DNA of 64,000 bases from Caulobacter endophyticus (lineage in GTDB: Bacteria > Pseudomonadota > Alphaproteobacteria > Caulobacterales > Caulobacteraceae). Positions within the stretch are counted from its first letter, which is position 1, and each line of letters starts with the position of its first letter. Below, one piece after another: positions 1 to 10,431 of the stretch. Position numbers and translations under genes: made by a program. The DNA lies in NCBI RefSeq assembly GCF_029543245.1, contig NZ_JARQWV010000010.1, positions 124,001 through 188,000 on the forward strand, in the 5' to 3' direction. Below the pieces are notes generated by a model. That model saw nothing but the letters and a program-made list of their open reading frames with translations. It searched no databases and was not told the DNA's origin.

Positions 1-35
1 ACGGTGGGCATCTCGAGGCTTTTCTTGAACAGCAT
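1..35 (-). CDS. msrA: Probable peptide-methionine (S)-S-oxide reductase, N-terminus only (partial)
   Basis: Only the first 11 codons lie in the window, reading leftwards off the edge. They give [11 protein letters not shown]. An N-terminal stretch of this kind, with FKK(S) followed by EMPT, is typical of proteobacterial MsrA proteins, which repair methionine-S-sulfoxide in oxidised proteins. An AAAGG stretch about 8 bases upstream of the ATG can serve as ribosome binding site. The call rests on a very short stretch and could be wrong; the ATG and its reading frame are clear. Confidence 0.4.
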   Translation of the reverse strand, partial: MLFKKSLEMPT

Positions 36-192
36 GGCGGGGCCTTTCGGAGGCGGGAGTTCCTTGCCCGCCGATATAAGTCGTCGCAGGCTCGTTTTCA
101 TCCCGTAACGGCGCTTGCTACGAGTCGCTGCCTGAGTATATTGCGCCCCTTCCCGCGCCGGGGGTCTCAACCGCCCCCGACCCGAGTGCGCT

Positions 193-282
193 GGTGAGGT
201 GGCCGAGTGGTTGAAGGCGCACGCCTGGAACGCGTGTATAGGGGAAACTCTATCGAGGGTTCGAATCCCTCTCTCACCGCCA
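193..282 (+). tRNA. tRNA-Ser, anticodon GGA
   Basis: A complete cloverleaf can be folded. The acceptor stem pairs GGTGAGG (193-199) with TCTCACC (272-278), followed by discriminator G279 and an encoded CCA at 280-282. The anticodon stem is CACGC/GCGTG with the 7-base loop CTGGAAC, giving anticodon GGA, which reads UCC and UCU. The T arm is GAGGG-TTCGAAT-CCCTC at 255-271. The long variable arm around GGGGAAACTC is the class II arm expected of tRNA-Ser. No integrase or repeated 3' end is nearby, so there is no sign that it is used as an attachment site. Confidence 0.97.
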
Positions 283-355
283 CGCCCTTCCCTTCGAAAT
301 CACTGTTCCGTCGAGTTTCGTGGCCGCCGTCGCGCGTCCGGCGTAGAACCGCGTC

Positions 356-886
356 ATGATCCGCGCCGCCCTTCTCACCGCCGCCATCGCCCTGTCCACG
401 GCGACCGCCGCCCTGGCCGCCCCGACCGTCGTGACCTCGCCCGAGGCCCTGCCCGCCGCGCACGACAAGCCGCGCGTGTTCCTGGGCGGCAGCATCGACA
501 TGGGCAAGGCCGTCGATTGGCAGGCCCAGATCATCGCCGCCCTCTCCGACCAGGACGTGGTGATCCTCAATCCGCGCCGCCCCGACTGGAACCCGGCCTG
601 GAAGCCGGTCGCCCAGGAGCCGGAGTTCCGCCGCCAGGTGGAATGGGAACTGGCCGCGCTGGAGAGCGCCGACGTCATCGTGCTCTACCTGACGCCCGGC
701 TCGCAGGCCCCGATCAGCCTGCTGGAAATGGGCCTGCACGCGCGGACGGGTAAGCTGGTCGTGCTGTGCCCCGAAGGCTTCTGGCGCAAGGGCAATGTCG
801 ACATCACCGCCGAGCGGTACGGGGTCAAGCAGGTGGAGACGCTGGACGCGCTGATCGCCGAGGTTAAGGCGCGGGTCGCCCGATAG
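356..886 (+). CDS. Secreted nucleoside 2-deoxyribosyltransferase-like protein
   Basis: 176 residues. Residues 1-22 form a clear Sec signal peptide ending in ALAA, so the protein should be periplasmic. The rest looks like a nucleoside 2-deoxyribosyltransferase-like domain: FLGGSID near residue 43 (nucleotide-binding loop), NPRRPDW near 70, a VEWE segment near 95, and ISLLEMGLHA near 120, whose Glu sits where the family has its catalytic glutamate. These enzymes swap bases on deoxyribonucleosides and are normally cytosolic, so the signal peptide is unusual. It stands alone, 73 bases downstream of tRNA-Ser, and is followed by a palindromic repeat. Activity on nucleosides is inferred, not shown. 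Confidence 0.75.
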   Translation: MIRAALLTAAIALSTATAALAAPTVVTSPEALPAAHDKPRVFLGGSIDMGKAVDWQAQIIAALSDQDVVILNPRRPDWNPAWKPVAQEPEFRRQVEWELAALESADVIVLYLTPGSQAPISLLEMGLHARTGKLVVLCPEGFWRKGNVDITAERYGVKQVETLDALIAEVKARVAR

Positions 887-887
887 A

Positions 888-1021
888 CCCTCCCCCTGAA
901 GGGGGAGGTGTCGGCGAAGCCGACGGAGGGGGATGTGGCCTGTGAGCCAGAGACCGCCCCAACGTCAGCAGCGACTTCCCCCTCCGGCCCTCCGGGCCAC
1001 CTCCCCCTTCGGGGGGGAGGA
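888..1021. repeat. Intergenic palindromic repeat, type a, copy 1
   Basis: Two GC-rich hairpins in opposite orientation flank a short unique centre. The outer arms are CCTCCCCCTGAAGGGGGAGG at the left and CACCTCCCCCTTCGGGGGGGAGG at the right; the inner parts are GGCGAAGCCGACGGAGGGGGA and TTCCCCCTCCGGCCCTCCGGGCC. The same architecture recurs at 29196-29316 and 58733-58868, and as a lone hairpin at 32639-32662. It lies between two converging genes and may also end transcription, although no T-run follows. Confidence 0.8.
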
Positions 1022-1023
1022 TC

Positions 1024-2604
1024 TTAGAGCCCCACCGCCCGCTCCACGCCGATCCCGTCCAGGAAATCCTCGTCGTGGCTGACGACCAGCAGCGCGCCGT
1101 CGTAGCCGGCGAGCGCCACCTCCACGGCCGCCACCGAGTCGAGGTCCAGGTGGTTGGTCGGCTCGTCGAGGATCAAGAGCTGCGGCGGGGTCGGGCCGGC
1201 CAGAACGCAGGCGAGAGCCGCGCGCAGGCGCTCGCCGCCGCTCAAGGCGCCGGCCAGCCGGTCGGCGGCGCTGTTGCGGAACAGGAAGCGGGCCAGGGCG
1301 GCCTGGGCCAGGTTGCGATCGGCGCTCGGGTGGAGGCGCAGAAAGGCCTGCAATAGCGTCTCGTCGTCGCGCAGGATCGCCAGCGACTGGTCGAGCATCA
1401 CCGCCGGGACACCGCGCGTCACCGTGCCCGCCGTCGGCGCCAGCACCCCGGCGGCCAGGTTCAGAAGGGTCGACTTGCCCGCGCCGTTCGGACCGCGCAC
1501 GGCCACCCGCTCGGGACCGGCGATGCGTAGCGAGACGTCGTCCAGCACCGGCGGACGGCCAGGCCAGGCAAAGGCCACGTCCTCCATGGCCAGCACCAGC
1601 CGGCCCGCCGGCAGGCCGGTGGGCGGCAGGTCAAAGCCCAGGGTCCGGGCGCGCTCGACGCGGGCCTGCGCCGTCTCCACCGCCTCGCGGGCGCTGGTCT
1701 GCAGGCGCTCGGCCAGGCGGCGCTCCTTGCCGCCGGTGTTCTCGGCCCGCTCGGCCCGGGCGCCGAGCAGGATCTTGGGTTCGGATCCCCTGGCGGCGAA
1801 ACGCTTGCCGGCGGCGTCGCGGCGGGCCTTGCGCTCGATGGCGGCCTGGGCCTCGCGGGCGGCGCGGCGCTCGTCGCGCTCGGCGCTCTCCAGGGCCCGG
1901 CCGGCGGCCTCGACCTCGGCCGCCTTGCGCTCGGCATAGAGGTCGTAGCCGCCGCCATAGCTGGCCGCGCCCAGGCTGGTGATCTCGACGATGCGGTCCA
2001 TGCCGCGAAGCAAGGAACGGTCGTGGCTGGCGACGATCGCCCCGCCCTTCCAGCGCTCTAGCACCTGCGCCACCAGATCGCGGGCCTGGGCGTCGAGGTG
2101 GTTGGTCGGCTCGTCCAGCAGGATCAGGTCCGGCGCGGCCAGCAGCAGGGCGGCCAGGCCCGCGCGGGTCTGCTGGCCGCCGCTGAGCGCGCTCGCCGGG
2201 CGGTCGGGATCCAGGCCGCCGAGCCCGACCTGCGCCAAAGCCTCATCCAGCCGCGACGGCAGGGTCCAGTCGGCTTCGGCGAAGTCGGCGTCTTCGCCCT
2301 GCCCCGCCTCGATGCGCGACAGCCGCCGCCAGGCTTCGCCCACGCCCAGGCGGTCGGCCAGGATCGCGTCCGGCGCCAGGTCCGGCGTCTGGTCGAGCAC
2401 GCCGATCGTCCCCGAGCGGGCGACGGTTCCGACCAAGGGCGCACGCACGCCGGCGATCAGCGCCAGCAGGGTCGACTTGCCCGCGCCGTTGCGACCGACC
2501 AGGCCGACGCGCTCGGCGCCAACCGACAGGTTCAGGTTTTCGAAGAGAACGCGGCCGTCAGGCGCGGCGGCGGAAACGGAATCCAGAGTGATGAAGACAG
2601 GCAT
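1024..2604 (-). CDS. ABC-F family ATPase, ribosome-associated type
   Basis: 526 residues with two ABC ATPase domains and no membrane segment. Walker A motifs are GRNGAGKS (about residue 37) and GPNGAGKS (about 370). Signature motifs are LSGGQ and LSGGE, and each domain has an ILLDEPTNHLD or ILDEPTNHLD Walker B stretch. The linker between them (about residues 225-315) is long, charged and Arg/Ala-rich, as in ABC-F proteins that enter the ribosomal E site. Members are translation factors or antibiotic-resistance proteins; which one this is cannot be told by eye. Its ATG has no Shine-Dalgarno sequence and lies inside a 34-codon upstream ORF in another frame, which suggests translational coupling or attenuation. 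Confidence 0.85.
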   Translation of the reverse strand: MPVFITLDSVSAAAPDGRVLFENLNLSVGAERVGLVGRNGAGKSTLLALIAGVRAPLVGTVARSGTIGVLDQTPDLAPDAILADRLGVGEAWRRLSRIEAGQGEDADFAEADWTLPSRLDEALAQVGLGGLDPDRPASALSGGQQTRAGLAALLLAAPDLILLDEPTNHLDAQARDLVAQVLERWKGGAIVASHDRSLLRGMDRIVEITSLGAASYGGGYDLYAERKAAEVEAAGRALESAERDERRAAREAQAAIERKARRDAAGKRFAARGSEPKILLGARAERAENTGGKERRLAERLQTSAREAVETAQARVERARTLGFDLPPTGLPAGRLVLAMEDVAFAWPGRPPVLDDVSLRIAGPERVAVRGPNGAGKSTLLNLAAGVLAPTAGTVTRGVPAVMLDQSLAILRDDETLLQAFLRLHPSADRNLAQAALARFLFRNSAADRLAGALSGGERLRAALACVLAGPTPPQLLILDEPTNHLDLDSVAAVEVALAGYDGALLVVSHDEDFLDGIGVERAVGL

Positions 2605-2662
2605 GGGAAACCACGAGCAGGGAAACGGGAAGGACGAAGCGGTCTTCCGTCTGGCTGATCAT
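2558..2662 (-). CDS. Candidate 34-residue leader peptide overlapping the ABC-F gene start
   Basis: This short ORF starts at ATG 2662 behind a strong GGAGG ribosome binding site (spacing about 6) and runs 47 bases into the ABC-F gene in a different frame. The peptide begins MISQTEDRFVLPVSLLVV, continues with a Ser-His-Ala-Cys and two adjacent His, and ends in an Arg-rich tail (FRFRRRA). The ABC-F start has no ribosome binding site of its own. The RNA just before that start can fold ACGGAAGAC against GTCCTTCCCGT, with two bulged bases. Leader ORFs that sense ribosome stalling are known in front of several antibiotic-resistance ABC-F genes. That this one works so is inference. Confidence 0.55.
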   Translation of the reverse strand: MISQTEDRFVLPVSLLVVSHACLHHSGFRFRRRA

Positions 2663-2706
2663 GGCGGCCTCCATCAGGGGTGGAGCAGCGGATGTAGAGG
2701 TTGAGA

Positions 2707-2725
2707 CGCCGCTGGGCAAGCGGCG
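2707..2725 (-). other. GC-rich stem-loop between the unknown gene and the ABC-F leader
   Basis: CGCCGCT and AGCGGCG pair around a 5-base loop directly after the stop codon at 2728. There is no T-run, so it is a weak terminator at best; it could be part of the 5' untranslated region controlling the leader ORF. Confidence 0.4.
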
Positions 2726-2727
2726 CC

Positions 2728-3402
2728 TCAGCAGCCGCCGTCGCGCAGGCGGGGCGGATCGGCGACGCCGCCGAAGCCGAGCACCGAGCCGGACTTCGAT
2801 CCCGGCGTGATCGAACCGCGGTAGCCCCGGCAGCGCTCCTGCTGGCGGGCCTGGGCGTCGAAGCGCGAAGGCGGGCGCGGACCGCGCCGCCCCGACGGCC
2901 CCAGCTCCGTCGGCGGCGCCTTGGCCGCGAAGCCGCCCCAGCATCTGTCCTTCTCCTCGTCGGTCAGGTGCTCGCTGGAGAGGCCCTGGCAGGCGCGTTG
3001 ATAGCGGCCCCAGCGGAACTTCGGGTTGCCTTCTGTCAGCTTCCAGCGGTCGACGGCCTTGGGGTCGACCTTCCACGCCGGGTCGATGGCCGGAGCGTCT
3101 GGCCCGGCCGTCGGAGCGGCCTCGCCTTCACCGGACGCGGCGATCGCTCCAGACTGCGCGGCCGGTCGCGAAGACGCCTTGTGCGAGCGGGCAGCAGATG
3201 ACGCCGCCTTGGCCGACGCGCGCTTCTCGGCCGGAAGCGGCTCGTCCTCCAGCCTGTCGATCTCGAACAGCATGGGCGGGATCTCGGACAGCGGCGTCTC
3301 CCGCTCGACCAGCGACAGCAGGCCGATCAGCAGCAGGTTCGCCGCCACACCCGCCGGGACGGCGATCGCCCATCGTCCAGCGCCTGTCCGCCCCCGCCCC
3401 AT
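2728..3402 (-). CDS. Membrane-anchored conserved-looking protein of unknown function
   Basis: 224 residues from ATG 3402. A single membrane segment at about residues 10-30 ([19 protein letters not shown]) is followed by a long Ala/Ser/Pro-rich linker and a C-terminal part with four Cys residues (QRACQG, DRCWGG, QERCRGY and the final Cys). This layout resembles TonB-like or envelope-anchored proteins, but I see no recognised domain. The frame stays open upstream to 3561, but a start there would cover the uvrA SOS box, so the 3402 start is preferred. It is divergent from uvrA (258 bases apart) and could share the SOS-controlled region. Confidence 0.6.
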   Translation of the reverse strand: MGRGRTGAGRWAIAVPAGVAANLLLIGLLSLVERETPLSEIPPMLFEIDRLEDEPLPAEKRASAKAASSAARSHKASSRPAAQSGAIAASGEGEAAPTAGPDAPAIDPAWKVDPKAVDRWKLTEGNPKFRWGRYQRACQGLSSEHLTDEEKDRCWGGFAAKAPPTELGPSGRRGPRPPSRFDAQARQQERCRGYRGSITPGSKSGSVLGFGGVADPPRLRDGGC

Positions 3403-3553
3403 CGCCCCGCCACCGAAGATTGTCCGACGCCCAACAGTCACGCTTCGATGGCGTCCGAAATTCGACCGCGCGGCGCCCGCTTTGCGCCCTTCGCGACCCC
3501 ATCTGCTGACATCTGGTGTCAGCAGGATTGGCAGCAGGATGGCTGCGGCGTTT

Positions 3554-3568
3554 GTTCGCATCTTGTTC
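3554..3568 (+). promoter_or_regulatory. LexA (SOS) box of uvrA
   Basis: GTTC-GCATCTT-GTTC is a perfect match to the alphaproteobacterial LexA operator, the direct repeat GTTC-N7-GTTC. It lies about 95 bases upstream of the uvrA start. DNA damage should therefore induce uvrA, and possibly the divergent membrane protein. Confidence 0.9.
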
Positions 3569-3660
3569 TTGTGTTAATGCCGCGCCAGAACCCTACATAT
3601 AGCCGCTGCGCCGCGCTCCCCACGCGGCTCCCAATCCGACCTTCGAGCGTTCCGGACACC

Positions 3661-6570
<2,910 letters not shown>

Positions 6571-6590
6571 TCACAGCCTAGCCCGGAAAC

Positions 6591-6628
6591 GAGAAAGGCC
6601 GGCGGATCGCTCCGCCGGCCTCTTTTGT
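6591..6628. terminator. Rho-independent terminator after uvrA, probably bidirectional
   Basis: AGGCCGGCGGA (6596-6606) and TCCGCCGGCCT (6611-6621) form a perfect 11-bp stem with loop TCGC, followed by CTTTTGTT; an AAA run precedes the stem on the other side. It separates uvrA from the converging membrane-protein cluster. Confidence 0.92.
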
Positions 6629-6648
6629 TGCGCCCTGCATGTCGCCGG

Positions 6649-7569
6649 TCAGGCGAAGTAGTCGCTCTCGGTCGTCGGATCGGCGCCGATCTCGCGATAG
6701 ATCATCGCCGAGGGCGTATAGATCGTCACGCTGGTCAGCACCGCGATCAGGCCGCCGACGGCCAGGCTGAGAATGCCGGTCGGCGTCATCAGGCTTTCCA
6801 GAGACGTGGTCTGCGACTGCATCAGATCGCTCAGGGTCTCCATGTTGAAGCCGCTCAGCGCGCCGCCCAGCAGGGTCACGATCAGGAACAGCAGCAGATA
6901 GACCACGACGGCCAGGATCGTCGCCACGAGATAGGCGCCGAACATCGGCCAGAAGCGGCCCTTGGTCAGGGCCATGGAGCCGAAGATGTCGATCTTGCCC
7001 TTGGCGAAGGTCAGCACGTTGGCCAGCGACAGGCGGACGGCGAAGTACAGCAGCGCGCCCAGGCCCGCCGGCACCAGCAGCACGGCGGCCAGGCCGCCGA
7101 GGGGCTTGGAAATAGCCGACAGCACACCGATCAGGATCGCCAGCAGCAGCACGATGCCGAGATAGGCCGCGAAGAACAGCAGCACCAGCAGGATCGACAC
7201 CCCGGCCTGGCGCAGTTCATCGGCGCCGAAGCGCAGATAGGCCTGGCGGCTGTCGGCCGGGCGCAGGGTCGCGCGATAGATCGCCGCCATCAGCACCGAA
7301 TAGAAGGCGATGCTGTAGATCAGCGAACAGAACATCGCCGGGGCCAGGCCGCTCATCAGCCGCAGGGTCTCGGCCGGATCGGGCGAGGCGCTGTTCTGGC
7401 TGAGGTTGGCGAACGCCTCCAGCTGGGGCCCGAACAGCCCCACGGTGATCAACGCCACGACGGCCGACACGATCGTCGAGATCAGCACCCAGACCCCCAC
7501 GGCCTTCGGATGCTCGCGCACGAGACCGAAGCCGGAAATGGCCGCGTCCGTCGCCGAGAAGGTCTTCAT
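6649..7569 (-). CDS. Multi-pass membrane protein, paralogue A of a four-gene cluster
   Basis: 306 residues from ATG 7569, which has an AAGGGG ribosome binding site (spacing 5); a TTG five codons earlier is less likely. Four or more hydrophobic clusters cover most of the chain. It shares a layout with the next three genes: an N-terminal FSATDAAISGFGLV-type motif, a central YLRFGADELRQ motif near residue 123, and RLSLANVLTFAKGKIDIFG followed by LTKGRFWPMFG near residue 205. I do not recognise a named function. No catalytic residues are obvious; a membrane organiser or transporter component is possible. Confidence 0.75.
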   Translation of the reverse strand: MKTFSATDAAISGFGLVREHPKAVGVWVLISTIVSAVVALITVGLFGPQLEAFANLSQNSASPDPAETLRLMSGLAPAMFCSLIYSIAFYSVLMAAIYRATLRPADSRQAYLRFGADELRQAGVSILLVLLFFAAYLGIVLLLAILIGVLSAISKPLGGLAAVLLVPAGLGALLYFAVRLSLANVLTFAKGKIDIFGSMALTKGRFWPMFGAYLVATILAVVVYLLLFLIVTLLGGALSGFNMETLSDLMQSQTTSLESLMTPTGILSLAVGGLIAVLTSVTIYTPSAMIYREIGADPTTESDYFA

Positions 7570-7639
7570 CTTAGCCCCTTGCAAACCCTAGTGGATCCAC
7601 GGGTAACAAGCTTCGATGACGAGGGACAGGTCCCGCCGA

Positions 7640-8497
7640 TCAAATATCGGGGTGCAGCTGGCGATAGGCGCGCGCGGGACCGGCGGTCAGGATCACCGTC
7701 TGGACGGTGACAATCAGCGGCGCGATCAGCAGGTTGACCAGCAGGCCCAGGATCACGAACAGCTTGGAGCCGCCGCCGATCAGGGCGATCACGCCCGTCA
7801 GCAGGCCGCCGACCAGCGTCATCGCCATGGTCGCGCCCAGGGCCATCAGCAGGTTCAGCACGAACATGCCCAGGAGGCCCCAGAAGTGGCCGTGGGTCAG
7901 CACCCAGGATTCGCGGACGTTGATGCGGCCCTCGGCGAAGGTCTGGGGCGACAGCAGCGACAGGCGCACGCCCACCCACATCGACAGGCCGATCACCGCC
8001 AGGCCGCCGAGGAAGGCGATCCAGGCCGACAGACCGCGCGCGCCGGCGCCGGCGACGGTGGCCGTCAGCAGGGTCAGGGCGCCGCTGGGGATGGCGGCGA
8101 CGAACAGCGCCGCGGCCCAGGCGATCAGGGCCACCACGAACAGCCGGACCTCGTCGGCGCCCAGGCGCAGATAAGCGCCCTGGCTCTGTTCGGGGTGCAT
8201 GACCGACCGCAGGATCGCCCCGGCCAGCACCGCGCTCATGGCGGCGGCCAGCAGGATGATCAGCGCCATGGCCCCGCCCAGGTGAGAGATCAGCTGCAGC
8301 ACTTCGCGGGGGTCGGCGGTGAAGGTGGTCTGGGCGAGGTCGCGCCGCACCTCGTCGCCGAACACGGCGACCAGCAGCACCGACAGCAGGATCAGCGAGC
8401 CGAGATAGAGCCCGCCCCAGATCAGCAGGGAGACGGGGTGGCGGCGCATGGTGCGCGGCCCTTCCAGGGCGGCGGCGACGGGCGACAAGGCGATCAT
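7640..8497 (-). CDS. Multi-pass membrane protein, paralogue B
   Basis: 285 residues from ATG 8497, two bases after the stop of the upstream gene, which implies translational coupling. It has several membrane segments. The family motifs are YLRLGADEVRL near residue 112, and RLSLLSPQTFAEGRINVRESWVL with LTHGHFWGLLG near 205, closely matching paralogues A and D. Ordered with its relatives in one leftward operon. Function unknown. Confidence 0.75.
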   Translation of the reverse strand: MIALSPVAAALEGPRTMRRHPVSLLIWGGLYLGSLILLSVLLVAVFGDEVRRDLAQTTFTADPREVLQLISHLGGAMALIILLAAAMSAVLAGAILRSVMHPEQSQGAYLRLGADEVRLFVVALIAWAAALFVAAIPSGALTLLTATVAGAGARGLSAWIAFLGGLAVIGLSMWVGVRLSLLSPQTFAEGRINVRESWVLTHGHFWGLLGMFVLNLLMALGATMAMTLVGGLLTGVIALIGGGSKLFVILGLLVNLLIAPLIVTVQTVILTAGPARAYRQLHPDI

Positions 8498-8499
8498 GA

Positions 8500-9306
8500 T
8501 CAGGCTTCTGACGGCTGGGCGACGGCCAAGCTCGGAGCGTGTCTGTAGACGTGGACGCAGGCCGCCGTCCAGGCGGGAGCGACACAGAAATAGTAGAGAC
8601 CGACGGCCGCCACCTGCACCAGCCATGCGCCGACGCCATCGAAGGCGGCCTTGCCGCTGGCCGCGATCAGCACGCTGGGCAGATAGAAGATCAGGCCCAG
8701 CACCACCAGCAGGCCCGCCCGTCCCTCGGTCAGGTCGAAGGCGCTGAGCACCCGCAGGCGTCCGGCGGCGATTGAGGCGGCCGGCGCCAGGGCCAGGCGC
8801 GCGGCCAGCCAGGCCAGGACCGCAAGGCTGGCCAGCGGGGCCAGGGCGGTGACGAAGGCGGCCAGCGGTCCTGACAGCGCCGCCCGCCAGGCCTCGGCGG
8901 AAGTGGCGTCAAAGCCGGGAGCCGCGGCGCGGGCTACGCCCAAGGCCACGGCCCCGACCAGCACCAGCAGCACGACGGCCACGACCAGGAACACCAGGCC
9001 CAGCAGCAGCTGCACGCCGGCGATCAGCGCCTCCTCGCGTCCGCAGCGCAGTCCGACCAGGCCCGCCGGACCGTCGAAGGCGGCGCGATAGAGCGCGCCG
9101 TAGGCCAGGGCGGCGGCGACGAAATCGGCCGGCAGGATCCAGGCCGCGCCGAGATAGCGGCCAAACAAGCCGATCAGGCAGGCCACGGCCAACGCCGCCC
9201 AGGTGCGCGGCGTCAGACGGCCCACGCCGTCGATCCCGGCCCGCGCCGTCGCGCCGATCGCGATCGATGCCTCGCCCATGTCGTTCCAGATCCCTCGAAC
9301 AGCCAT
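8500..9306 (-). CDS. Multi-pass membrane protein, divergent paralogue C
   Basis: About 268 residues from ATG 9306, which is preceded by AGGA at a usable spacing; ATG 9312 and ATG 9279 (MGEASIAIG, which aligns with the start of the paralogues) are alternatives. The chain is Ala/Leu/Val-rich with about six hydrophobic stretches. The second family motif survives as ARLALAPAASIAAGRLRV...FDLTEG near residue 185, while the YLRxGADE motif is degenerate. Most diverged member of the cluster; function unknown. Confidence 0.65.
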   Translation of the reverse strand: MAVRGIWNDMGEASIAIGATARAGIDGVGRLTPRTWAALAVACLIGLFGRYLGAAWILPADFVAAALAYGALYRAAFDGPAGLVGLRCGREEALIAGVQLLLGLVFLVVAVVLLVLVGAVALGVARAAAPGFDATSAEAWRAALSGPLAAFVTALAPLASLAVLAWLAARLALAPAASIAAGRLRVLSAFDLTEGRAGLLVVLGLIFYLPSVLIAASGKAAFDGVGAWLVQVAAVGLYYFCVAPAWTAACVHVYRHAPSLAVAQPSEA

Positions 9307-9394
9307 CGCCATCCTAGCGTGCGCGGCGTCATCAAACGACGAGTCGCGCGCCGGTCAGCGTGGATTTTGCCGCGCCGTGGCCCGGGCGCCGCTG

Positions 9395-10345
9395 TCAGAC
9401 GGCCGCCTCGACCTCCTCCACGCCCTTCAGGCCCTGATAAGCGCGGGCGAAGGGCGCGGCGGCGACCGTGATCATCACCGCCTGGACGACGGCCGCCACG
9501 GGAACGGCCGCTGCCAGGAACGGCCACAGCAGCGGCAGGACCTCGGCCGCCGAGCGCGCCGTCTGCAGACGACCGACAATCCCCATGCCGGCGAAGACCG
9601 CGACAGCGATCATGATCGTCGTCACCACCAGCTGGAAGACGGCGCTGGTCAACCCCATCAGCAGCACCATGCCGAACAGGCGGGGCGCCTGGCCCCTGGT
9701 CAGGCCCCAGGATTCGAACAGCAGGAAGCTGCGCCCGGCGAAGGTCATCGGCAGCGCCATCGAAAGCCGCAGCAGGGCCCATAGCAGTGCGCCCCAGCCG
9801 GCGAGCAGGCCCAGCAAGCCCATGAGGACGCCGACCACCGCGCCAGCCTCTGTGTCACCGCCGGCCGCCATGGCGAAGTAGCCGACTCCGCCGAGCAGCA
9901 AGGCGGGCACGAAGGCGACGAACATCGCGAAATAGGCGCCGAACAGGAACACCAGATAGATCAGCATCATCCAGCCTTCGGCCGCGCCGATGCGGAGATA
10001 GAAGCCCCGCCGGTCCTCGGGCGCCAGCACCGCGCGAAAGACCGCGGCGACAATGACGACCGGCACGAGGACGTTCAGCACCATCGAAGCCAGATTGACC
10101 AGCCCCATGCGGGCCTGCAGCTCCATGGCCCGCGACATGACCTCAGGGTTCTCCGGGTCGGTCGTCGGGCCGACGATCTGGATAAGGCGGAGGATGCTGT
10201 CCAGCATAGGCAGGAAGAGCAGCACCAGGGGCAGGATCAGCCCGAACAGGATCACCCCGCTCCACACCAGAACCGCCACCGGCTCGCGCCCGATCAGCGC
10301 CCAGCCCGACACTGCCGCCGACGCCGCGGAAAACTTCTTCGCCAC
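9395..10345 (-). CDS. Multi-pass membrane protein, paralogue D
   Basis: 316 residues starting with GTG 10345 (KKFSAASAAVSGWALIG, matching the start of paralogue A). It has about six membrane segments, the motif FYLRIGAAEGW near residue 130, and RLSMALPMTFAGRSFLLFESW followed by LTRGQAPRLFG near 215. First gene of the leftward four-gene run, 86 bases from the divergent trmFO. Function unknown; see the finding on this cluster. Confidence 0.75.
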   Translation of the reverse strand: MAKKFSAASAAVSGWALIGREPVAVLVWSGVILFGLILPLVLLFLPMLDSILRLIQIVGPTTDPENPEVMSRAMELQARMGLVNLASMVLNVLVPVVIVAAVFRAVLAPEDRRGFYLRIGAAEGWMMLIYLVFLFGAYFAMFVAFVPALLLGGVGYFAMAAGGDTEAGAVVGVLMGLLGLLAGWGALLWALLRLSMALPMTFAGRSFLLFESWGLTRGQAPRLFGMVLLMGLTSAVFQLVVTTIMIAVAVFAGMGIVGRLQTARSAAEVLPLLWPFLAAAVPVAAVVQAVMITVAAAPFARAYQGLKGVEEVEAAV

Positions 10346-10431
10346 CCTGAAGACCCCCAGAACCCCATACTCGCTGCGCGCGAGCTTACACGGCGGTTCC
10401 GTCTTGGCGAGGGCGGAGGTATGAGGACGCC

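Noticed and set aside
193..282. tRNA-Ser as an integration site for a mobile element
   Set aside because: No integrase, no repeated tRNA 3' end and no change in gene content are seen next to it.
888..1021. CRISPR array made of the G/C-rich repeats
   Set aside because: The repeats are paired inverted arms, not regularly spaced direct repeats, and there are no cas genes.
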